Of a stretch of 64,000 bases of DNA, positions 57,873-64,000 are shown piece by piece. How positions within the stretch are numbered: position 1 is the first letter of the stretch; each line of letters opens with the position of its first letter. Under the pieces are notes generated by a model, which saw only the letters and a program-made list of their open reading frames with translations, did not search any database and was not told where the DNA came from. The position numbers and the translations under genes were made by a program. Source of the stretch: Xanthomonas nasturtii (lineage in GTDB: Bacteria > Pseudomonadota > Gammaproteobacteria > Xanthomonadales > Xanthomonadaceae); contig NZ_LYMI01000019.1 in NCBI RefSeq assembly GCF_001660815.1, positions 1 to 64,000 on the forward strand, written 5' to 3'.

Positions 57873-58187
57873 GCGCGGGAAGGATACGGGGTGCGGCAGG
57901 CTGCGGCGACGACGTGCGGTACGGCCGGGTGGCAACGCGAGACTGTGTGACGTGCGATAGGGCGCAGCCAGCGGACCGGTGCGGTTACGTCAAGCAGATG
58001 CACTACAGGTCGCCGGTGCAGTGGTAGGCGGGCGAGGGCCCTGCCGCCAACGCGTGCGCTAAAGCTCTGTAATTGATTTACTGCACTGTCCGACACTTCA
58101 AAGTAATCGGGATGCGAGTCGTAGCATCTTCTAGATGCAGGCAAAATTAGATGCAGTCAAAAGCCCGATTGGTCGAGGGCGCGGTGT

Positions 58188-58267
58188 CCTCACCGCTCGC
58201 GGGACACTCCGTTAACCCGTCCATGGGGGCTCGTTGGCGGCATCCATGCCGCCAACGGTCCCGCAAT
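58188..58267. repeat. Intergenic repeat, copy A
   Basis: Starts CCTCACCGCTCGCGGGAC, contains TCCATGGGG and a GGCGGCATCCATGCCGCC palindrome, and ends near CCGCAATCGG. It aligns with copy B at 58522-58604 with scattered substitutions. Confidence 0.75.
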
Positions 58268-58382
58268 CGGCGAGGACACAGCACCAGACAGTTTGCTGGT
58301 GGTTTGTTGAAGAGCAAAGACACCGCGTCGCCAGTTAGCTAATCGCTTTTTGAAGACTTTGCGCACCGACCAACTTACTGGT

Positions 58383-58484
58383 CCTTGCCCGCCCACCGTC
58401 GCGGGACCTTGAGCGGCATGGATGCCGCGCCAGAGCCTCCGGGGACGGATTCACGGCGTGTCCTGCGATGGTGGACGGGCAAGG
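58383..58484. repeat. 102-bp element with 25-bp inverted ends
   Basis: The terminal 25 bp (58383-58407 and 58460-58484) are inverted repeats matching at 22 of 25 positions, starting CCTTGCCCG. The interior contains GCGGCATGGATGCCGC, related to the core palindrome of copies A and B. It resembles a miniature inverted-repeat element. Confidence 0.7.
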
Positions 58485-58521
58485 GCCTTGCAGCACACGC
58501 AAAGACGTCGAGTGCGCGATG

Positions 58522-58604
58522 CCTCACCGCTCGCGGGACGCACTGGGAACTCATCCATGGGGCTCGAGGGTGGCGTCCATGCCGCCAACGGGCCCGCAAC
58601 TCGG
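58522..58604. repeat. Intergenic repeat, copy B
   Basis: Second copy of the repeat at 58188-58267, in the same orientation, with the same order of blocks (CCTCACCGCTCGCGGGAC, TCCATGGGG, CCATGCCGCCAACGG, CCCGCAA). Following sequence (GTTGAAGA...GCGTCGC) is also shared downstream of copy A, so the duplicated unit may be longer. Confidence 0.72.
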
Positions 58605-58756
58605 TCAGGGCGCCGCGCCAGAATGTTTCGCGCGACTTCGTTGAAGAACGGAATCGCCGCACCAGGGAGTTTGCTATGGGCTCTGTTGAAGAACGACGAC
58701 ATCGCGTCGCGGTGTCGTCAGACCGGCTGCGTCAGGCCGATCTCAACATCCACACT

Positions 58757-59230
58757 TCAACCGGCTTCGCGCATGCGGGCGGTCAGGCCCTTGAGGAAGG
58801 CGCGCAGCAGCTGGTCGCCGCAGGGACGGAAATTCTTGTGCCCGGGCTGGCGGAACAGTGCGGAGAGTTCCGGCTTGGACAGGGGGAAGCCGGCGCTGGC
58901 GAAGATGGCGTGCATGTCGACGTCCTTCAATTCGAAAGCCACGCGCAGCTTCTTCAACACCAGGTTGTTGCCGACGCGCGTTTCCAGCGGGCGTGCCGGC
59001 TGGGTCTCGTCGCGGCCGCGGAAGCGCAGCACCAGGCCGTCGAGAAAACGCGCCAGCATCGCATCGGTGCAGGGCTCGAAACCGGGCTCGTCTTCCTTCT
59101 TCAGCCAGGCCTGTACCTGCGGCTTGTCGAGCGCGAACTCGGGGTCGGCCAGGTGGGCGATGTCCACCACCTTGTCGTCGCTGAGGTCGAGCATGTAGCG
59201 GATGCTACGCAGTACATCGTTGTGGATCAT
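58757..59230 (-). CDS. DUF1456 (YehS-like) protein
   Basis: A 157-aa cytoplasmic protein made of two similar halves, each with an N(D/N)(V/L)L..(R/K)(L/I)R motif: MIHNDVLRSIRYMLDLSDDK at the start and VGNNLVLKKLRVAFELKD at about 86. Each half then has an acidic or basic helix and a late FL.GL segment. This duplication is the hallmark of DUF1456/YehS. Function unknown. Confidence 0.88.
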   Translation of the reverse strand: MIHNDVLRSIRYMLDLSDDKVVDIAHLADPEFALDKPQVQAWLKKEDEPGFEPCTDAMLARFLDGLVLRFRGRDETQPARPLETRVGNNLVLKKLRVAFELKDVDMHAIFASAGFPLSKPELSALFRQPGHKNFRPCGDQLLRAFLKGLTARMREAG

Positions 59231-59333
59231 GACCGTTCCGGTGCCCCGGCCTGTCGCCGGAAAGGCGTCATTCTACGGGGCCGATGCGCAACGCGGCATA
59301 TGCCGACCCTGTCCGTTGCGGACCTGAAGTCGC

Positions 59334-59666
59334 TCAGCTGCCGCGATAAGTGGAATACCCGTACGGCGAGAGCAGCAGCGGCACGTGGTAGTGGCCGTCG
59401 TTGGCGATGCCGAAAGCGATGGGCACTTGCTCCAGGAACGGCGGGTCGGTCAGGGCGACGCCGGCTGTGCGCCAATAGCCGGCGACCTCGAACTCCAGCC
59501 GATAGCGGCCGGGCGGCAGCGTGAGTGCGGCCAGTTCCGGGCAGCGCCCGTCCTGGTTGGTGACACCGTCGAAGTGCAAGCTGTCGCCTGCGAACAGGCG
59601 CAGCGGCATGCCGGAAGCGGGGCGGCCGCTGGCGGTGTCCAGCACATGCGTGGACAGCGTGCTCAT
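59334..59666 (-). CDS. uraH: 5-hydroxyisourate hydrolase
   Basis: A 110-aa transthyretin-like enzyme that opens 5-hydroxyisourate, the product of urate oxidation. It has the N-terminal STHVLDTASGRPA with the catalytic His and the C-terminal tetrapeptide YRGS that separates these enzymes from transthyretin. Its ATG overlaps the oxidoreductase stop by ATGA, placing it at the end of the purine operon. Confidence 0.94.
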   Translation of the reverse strand: MSTLSTHVLDTASGRPASGMPLRLFAGDSLHFDGVTNQDGRCPELAALTLPPGRYRLEFEVAGYWRTAGVALTDPPFLEQVPIAFGIANDGHYHVPLLLSPYGYSTYRGS

Positions 59667-61084
59667 GCCACCGCCTGGGTCGGTTGTGGCCATTGGCCGA
59701 CGAACTCGGGTTGGTCGTAGGCCAGATAGGTCTCGACGATGGCCTGGCGGTCGTCCAGAAACAGCTGGTCGGCGACCGCGCGGGCCAGCCGTGGCAGGGC
59801 GACCTTGAGCCCGGACAACGCCGCAGCCGAGGGGCCGTGGTTGATCAGCGCCGAGTAGTTGAAGGCGAACAGCCCATGCAGCAGCGCTGCGTCGCCGGGC
59901 GTGCGTGGCAGCAGTTCGAAACCCGGCCCCAGGTAGGGGTGCGCGTCCAGCACCGGGTTGGCCTGGCCTGGCGGTGGTTGGTAGCGGTCGCTCCAGCAGG
60001 CGATACGCCCGGACAATGCGGCCAGCTCGGGGCGCAGCTGCGGGTCGGTGACCAGGCCAGTGGCCACCGCCAGAAAATCGAAGCGGTGTTCGCCCTGCGG
60101 CGTGCGCACCACAATTTCGCCATCGCGCTCGGCCACCTCCAGCCACGGCGCGCCCAGATGCAGGGCGAAGCCGGCGTGCGCGCAGGCACGTTGGAAGGTG
60201 TCGTTGGTGGGCGGTTGGTTGTGCGCGAAGAAGCTCGCCATCATGCGGTACTTGTCCGCGTCCGGCAGGGTCAGAAAGCGCGGAATGATGCCGGCCTGTT
60301 CCATGTGGCGGAACGGGTTGATGCGCGGTAATTCGCTGCGGCGCACGAACACTTCCGCGCTGGCGACGCCTTGTTCCAGCGCAAAACAGGCATTGTCGAA
60401 GGCCGAGGCACCGCCGCCCAGGATGCCCACGCGCTTGCCTGCCAGTGCGGCGAAATCGATGTGGCTGGAGCTGTGCGCGTAGCGCTGCGCGGGCAGGGCG
60501 CGGCTGATCCAGTCGGGCACCACCCACTGGCCGCCGCCCTGGATGCCGGTGGCCAGGATCAGTTTGCGCGTCAGCAGCGGCGCGCCCATCGCCAGATGCA
60601 GGCGGTGGATGCCCGGCGCCACTTCCGGCTCAACGCGCACCAGCTGGGTGGCGTTGCGCACCGGCAAGCGCAGCGCTGCGCGATACCAGCGCAGATAGTC
60701 CATCCAGCGGCCACGCGGAATCTTGTCCAGCGCGTCCCATGCGGCGCTGCCGTGCTGGGCTTCCCACCAGGCGCGGAAGGTGAGCGATGGCACGCCCAGG
60801 TCGATCGAGGTGATGTGCTTGGGCGTGCGCAAGGTCTGCATGCGCGCATAGGTCACCCACGGGCCTTCCTGCCCTGCCGGGTTTTCGTCGATGACCAGCA
60901 CGTTGTGCACGCGCTCGCGTTGCAGCGCGAACGCTGCACCCAGCCCGCTCTGGCCGGCGCCGACAATCACCACATCAAAGACCTGCCCGGCCGGATGTAC
61001 GCGCGGTTGTACCCAGGCATCGCCGCCATGGGCCAGGCATTGCAGGTCGCGGGCGAGCGCGCGTTCGAGTTGGGCCAGGCTCAT
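59663..61084 (-). CDS. FAD/NAD(P)-dependent monooxygenase-like oxidoreductase
   Basis: A 473-aa two-dinucleotide-domain flavoprotein. VVIVGAGQSGLGAAFALQ (about 39-56) binds FAD, and GILGGGASAFDNACFAL (about 219-235) is the NADP-binding site, as in flavin-containing or Baeyer-Villiger-type monooxygenases. It is overlapped on both sides by uraH and uraD, so a step in urate or ureide oxidation is likely. No classical urate oxidase or HpxO-type hydroxylase is visible in this part of the operon; whether this enzyme replaces one is speculation. Confidence 0.8.
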   Translation of the reverse strand: MSLAQLERALARDLQCLAHGGDAWVQPRVHPAGQVFDVVIVGAGQSGLGAAFALQRERVHNVLVIDENPAGQEGPWVTYARMQTLRTPKHITSIDLGVPSLTFRAWWEAQHGSAAWDALDKIPRGRWMDYLRWYRAALRLPVRNATQLVRVEPEVAPGIHRLHLAMGAPLLTRKLILATGIQGGGQWVVPDWISRALPAQRYAHSSSHIDFAALAGKRVGILGGGASAFDNACFALEQGVASAEVFVRRSELPRINPFRHMEQAGIIPRFLTLPDADKYRMMASFFAHNQPPTNDTFQRACAHAGFALHLGAPWLEVAERDGEIVVRTPQGEHRFDFLAVATGLVTDPQLRPELAALSGRIACWSDRYQPPPGQANPVLDAHPYLGPGFELLPRTPGDAALLHGLFAFNYSALINHGPSAAALSGLKVALPRLARAVADQLFLDDRQAIVETYLAYDQPEFVGQWPQPTQAVA

Positions 61085-61572
61085 GGCAGTGCCTCCAGGC
61101 GCAGGTGAACGATCTTGCCGATTTCGGCGATGGCGGTGGCGATCTCTGCGTTGCGCGATGCGTCCAGCCGCCGCTCCAGTGCGGCCAGAATGCCGGCCTT
61201 GTCGTGCAGCCGCACGCAGATCACGAACGGAAATCCGAAACGGTGGCGATAGGCCTGATTGAGCGCGTGGAAGCGCTTGAATTCGTCTTCGCTGAGCCGG
61301 TCCAGCCCGGCCGAGGCCTGCTCTGCGGCCGATGCGGCCGTGAGCGTGCGGTCGATGGCCGCCTTGCCGGCCAGCTCGGGGTGCGCACGGATGAGTGCGA
61401 CCTGATCGTCCGGCGATGCGTCGTGGACAACCTGCATCAGGCCGCGATGCACATCCTCGAACGGCCGCCGCCGCACTGCACGCTCCACCACCCACGGCGA
61501 GTGCTCGAACAGTTCGCGGTAGCGCGCCACGAAGGCGGCATCGTCCAGCATGCGGTCGTCGCCCACGCTCAT
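61081..61572 (-). CDS. uraD: OHCU decarboxylase
   Basis: A 163-aa 2-oxo-4-hydroxy-4-carboxy-5-ureidoimidazoline decarboxylase, giving S-allantoin. The catalytic His lies in the HPELAGK segment, and FGFPFVICVR is the other family signature. Both ends overlap neighbours by 4 nt. Confidence 0.94.
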   Translation of the reverse strand: MSVGDDRMLDDAAFVARYRELFEHSPWVVERAVRRRPFEDVHRGLMQVVHDASPDDQVALIRAHPELAGKAAIDRTLTAASAAEQASAGLDRLSEDEFKRFHALNQAYRHRFGFPFVICVRLHDKAGILAALERRLDASRNAEIATAIAEIGKIVHLRLEALP

Positions 61573-61964
61573 GCGTGCGTGCCTTGCAGCGAGACATGTG
61601 CGGCCACCACTTTCCAGCCGTCGGCAAAGCGCGCCCAGCTCTGGCTTTGCCGCCCGCGCGCGCTGCTGCCTTCCCGGATGAATTCTGCATGCGTGGTGGC
61701 GAAGTCGCGGCCGAAGCCATGGACGTCCACATGCGCAAGCTGGCGCCGCGGCGAGCCACCGCGGCCGATGCGAAATGCGCGAATCGCCTCGATGCCGTAC
61801 AACACCTCGCCCACGCCGTAACGCACGGTGCTGGGCGCTGCATGAAACAGCGCGTCCATCGCGGCGATGTCGTTGCGCATCAGCGCTGCTTCGTAGGCAT
61901 GGAAGGCGGCAGTCACTTGCGCGATCACCTCGGGCAGGTCGATATCGGAAGCTGCAATGCTCAT
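61569..61964 (-). CDS. hpxZ: HpxZ/AtzH-like protein (DUF3225)
   Basis: A 131-aa SnoaL/NTF2-fold protein resembling HpxZ of the oxalurate pathway (FHAYEAALMRNDIAAMDALF, VRYGVGEVLYGIEAIRAFR, GRQSQSWARFADGWKVVAAH). The family's exact role is not established. I chose the ATG at 61964, since the frame upstream lies inside puuE; it overlaps puuE and uraD by 4 nt each. Confidence 0.82.
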   Translation of the reverse strand: MSIAASDIDLPEVIAQVTAAFHAYEAALMRNDIAAMDALFHAAPSTVRYGVGEVLYGIEAIRAFRIGRGGSPRRQLAHVDVHGFGRDFATTHAEFIREGSSARGRQSQSWARFADGWKVVAAHVSLQGTHA

Positions 61965-62851
61965 GCCGGGTGCACCTGCAGCCAATGGCGCGCAATATCG
62001 ATGCGGCGCGCAATCCAGGCATCGCCACTGGCCAGCACATGGTCGACAAAACGCGCCAGGGCTGCCGCGCGCGCCGGCTTGCCGACGATGCGCCCGTGCA
62101 GGCCAACTGACAGCATGCGCCCGCCTTCGCTGCGCAATTGTTCGAAGCTGTCGCGCAGATAGCGGAAGAACGGTTCGCCATCGGCAAAGCCGTTGTAGGC
62201 GACGAATTTCATGTCGTTGGCATCCAGCGTGTAAGGCACGATCAACTGCGCGCGGCCGTGGCGGTTGTCGTAGTACGGCACATCGTCTGCATAGCTGTCG
62301 GCGTCGTAGATGAAGCCGCCTTCTTCGGCAACCAGGCGCGCGGTGTTGGGGCTGGTGCGGCCCTGGTACCAGCCCAGCGGGCGGCTGCCGGTGACGCGCG
62401 TATGCACGGCGATGGCCTGGGCGATGTGCGCACGCTCGGTGGCTTCATCCACCTGTTGATAGTCGATCCAGCGCAGGCCATGGCTGGCGATTTCCCAGCT
62501 GGCCGCCTGCATCGCGGCGACCGCGTCGGGATTGGCTGCCAACGCCTGCGCCACACCGAACACCGTCACCGGTACGTTGCGCGTGGTGAACAGCCGGTGC
62601 AGCCGCCAGAAACCGGCGCGGCTGCCGTATTCGTACAGGCTTTCCATCGCCATGGCGCGTGCGCCGGGTTGCGCTTGCGCACCGACCATTTCCGACAGAA
62701 ACGCCTCGGAACCGGCATCGCCGTTGAGCACGCAGTTTTCCGCGCCTTCTTCGTAATTGATGACGAATTGCACCGCGATGCGCGCGCCGCCCGGCCACTG
62801 CGCCGCAGGCGGCGTGGCGCCATAGCCGGCCAGGTCGCGCGCGGCGTTCAT
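61961..62851 (-). CDS. puuE: Allantoinase PuuE (polysaccharide-deacetylase family)
   Basis: A 296-aa cofactor-independent allantoinase that hydrolyses allantoin to allantoate. The NodB-like fold shows FVINYEEGAEN, GSRAGFWRLHRLF, EIASHGLRW and SVGLHGRIVGKP. Its start overlaps the aminotransferase stop, and its stop overlaps hpxZ. Confidence 0.92.
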   Translation of the reverse strand: MNAARDLAGYGATPPAAQWPGGARIAVQFVINYEEGAENCVLNGDAGSEAFLSEMVGAQAQPGARAMAMESLYEYGSRAGFWRLHRLFTTRNVPVTVFGVAQALAANPDAVAAMQAASWEIASHGLRWIDYQQVDEATERAHIAQAIAVHTRVTGSRPLGWYQGRTSPNTARLVAEEGGFIYDADSYADDVPYYDNRHGRAQLIVPYTLDANDMKFVAYNGFADGEPFFRYLRDSFEQLRSEGGRMLSVGLHGRIVGKPARAAALARFVDHVLASGDAWIARRIDIARHWLQVHPA

Positions 62852-64000
62852 GCCTGCGGGCCCGCGTGCCAGGCGGCCAGTGCCGCTTCCACCGCCAGGC
62901 CTTGTGTGCAGGCATAGCCTTCGGCGCGCAGCACCGCTTCCAGCGCGGCCAGGGTGATCAGCACCTTGTGCTTCATCGCGTTGTAGCCCATCGCGCCGAT
63001 GCGCCAGATCCTGCCCTGTAGTGGCCCGAACGCCGTACCGATCTCGATCTCGAAATCTTCGCGCATGCGGCGGCGCACCGCATCGCTGTCGATGCCGGGC
63101 GGAATCACCACGCCGGTGACGTTGGTCATGCGGTGCGCATCGTCGCCGAACACCTCCAGCCCCAGTGCGCGGATGCCGGAACTCACTGCGCGCCCTGCCG
63201 CTGCGTGGCGTGCGAAGCGGGCGTCCAGGCCTTCCTGCAGGGCAACGCGTGCGCATTCGCGCGCGCCGTACAGCATGGTGGTGGCTTCGGTATGGTGGTT
63301 GAGGCGCTTGTCCGACCAGTAATCCATGATCATCGCCAGATCGAAATAATTGGAGGCGATACGCGGGCCGCTGCCGTTGACGATGTCGGCGCGCACGATG
63401 CCGCATTCGACATGGCGGCGCGCGAAGATCGCCTCGGCCGCACGCTCGGACACGGTGATCGGCGCCGAGCCGGACGGCCCGCCCAGACACTTCTGCAAGC
63501 CGCCGGTGACCACGTCCATCTCCCAGCGGTCGCTGGCGATTGGCATGCCGCCGATGGTGGCGGTGGCGTCCACATAACTCAGTGCGCCGGCCGCGCGGCA
63601 GAGTGCGCCGACGCCGTCGAGCGGCTGCGCCATGGTGGTGGAGGTGTCGCCGTGCACGCTGGCCACCAGCTTTGGCGCCACGCGTTCGATCGCCTCGGCA
63701 ATGGCGCTCAGTGGCAGCACTTCGCCCCACGGCGCCTCCACGGTGTGCACCTCGGCGCCGAGCCGGCCCAGGATTTCGGTGAGCAACAAGCCGAAGCGGC
63801 CGAAGTTGAGCACCAGCACGCGCTCGCCCGGGCTCACCAGCGAGACCAGCGCCGCTTCGATACCGGCACGCGCGGTGCCATCGACCAGAAACGTCCAGCG
63901 GTTTTCGGTGCCGAACAACGGCCGATAAAGTGCCATCACCTCGTTCATGTAGGTGGTCATTTCCGGGTCGAACTGGCCCAGCAGATCGGCCGCCATCGCG
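62848..64000 (-). CDS. Purine-catabolism aminotransferase, partial
   Basis: A class V PLP aminotransferase of the alanine-glyoxylate/ureidoglycine-glyoxylate (PucG) type; at least 382 aa are seen. The PLP lysine is in GGLQKCLGGPSG. The ATG at 63996 is almost certainly internal, because FDPEMTTYMNEVM is normally preceded by a GPS-type glycine-rich N-terminus, so the gene continues past the window. With puuE, uraD and uraH it would handle ureidoglycine nitrogen. Confidence 0.85.
   Translation of the reverse strand, partial: AMAADLLGQFDPEMTTYMNEVMALYRPLFGTENRWTFLVDGTARAGIEAALVSLVSPGERVLVLNFGRFGLLLTEILGRLGAEVHTVEAPWGEVLPLSAIAEAIERVAPKLVASVHGDTSTTMAQPLDGVGALCRAAGALSYVDATATIGGMPIASDRWEMDVVTGGLQKCLGGPSGSAPITVSERAAEAIFARRHVECGIVRADIVNGSGPRIASNYFDLAMIMDYWSDKRLNHHTEATTMLYGARECARVALQEGLDARFARHAAAGRAVSSGIRALGLEVFGDDAHRMTNVTGVVIPPGIDSDAVRRRMREDFEIEIGTAFGPLQGRIWRIGAMGYNAMKHKVLITLAALEAVLRAEGYACTQGLAVEAALAAWHAGPQA

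Larger units (their letters stand above)
57873..58756. other. Gene-free, repeat-rich interval
   Basis: About 880 bp without a credible gene. It holds two diverged copies of an 80-bp repeat, an inverted-repeat element between them, and a short direct repeat TAGATGCAG at about 58132 and 58149. Short frames here are by-products of these repeats. Confidence 0.6.

Noticed and set aside
58385-59524. A 379-codon plus-strand frame covering the repeat interval and the DUF1456 gene
   Set aside because: Its first part is repeat sequence and its second part is antisense to the clearly coding DUF1456 gene.

Overview
The window reads as chromosomal DNA of a plant-associated Xanthomonas. The evidence is high GC content, HrpX-type plant-inducible promoter (PIP) boxes in front of two type III effector candidates (one resembling XopR), an OhrR/Ohr pair with cysteines at the positions described in Xanthomonas, tandem GGGAATG heptamers, and palindromic intergenic repeats of xanthomonad type. 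The species cannot be fixed from the sequence alone.

Layout. (1) 1-131 is the end of an IS5-family element that abuts the distal end of a CRISPR array. (2) 164-4514 is a type I-F array of 73 identical 28-nt repeats and 72 spacers, transcribed leftward from an AT-rich leader at about 4515-4559. (3) 4644-13052 is a complete type I-F cas operon on the minus strand (cas1, cas2-3, csy1, csy2, csy3, cas6f), closed by its own terminator before the leader. (4) 13285-17444 holds a LysR regulator divergent from the glyoxylate shunt genes aceB and aceA. (5) 17750-23048 is a cryptic RiPP-type locus: a cNMP-binding diguanylate cyclase, a large class III cyclase/TPR membrane protein, a 112-aa precursor-like peptide on the opposite strand, and a SagB-like peptide-maturation dehydrogenase. 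(6) 23310-31296 holds an S9 lipoprotein peptidase and the leucine/isovalerate genes liuD, liuB and liuA with a divergent TetR regulator. (7) 31379-32277 is a Xre-RES toxin-antitoxin pair. (8) 32317-35243 is a DUF4198-DUF3649-PepSY-DUF3325 membrane operon behind a Fur-like box. (9) 35511-38155 encodes a cytochrome c5-like protein and a secreted nuclease.

(10) 38225-42894 contains two related type III effector candidates, each behind an exact PIP box with a -10 element 30 nt downstream. They flank a Zur-type pair (merC-like gene and COG0523 GTPase) that share one divergent palindrome. (11) 42993-49253 carries an EamA transporter, an alpha/beta hydrolase, zapE, ohrR-ohr, a DUF2884 protein and two small unknown genes. 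(12) 49622-54988 encodes three oxidoreductases, a periplasmic methyltransferase-like protein, rluE and a small membrane protein. (13) 55371-59230 holds the helicase hrpB, a repeat-rich spacer and a DUF1456 protein. (14) 59334-64000 is a tightly overlapped urate/allantoin degradation operon that runs off the window.

The two parts most worth follow-up are the RiPP-type locus, whose enzymes are known to me only as computationally named families with no characterised product, and the small XopR-related effector candidate at 38225-39025. All start choices come from ribosome-binding sites, overlaps and family N-termini read by eye; no database search was run.
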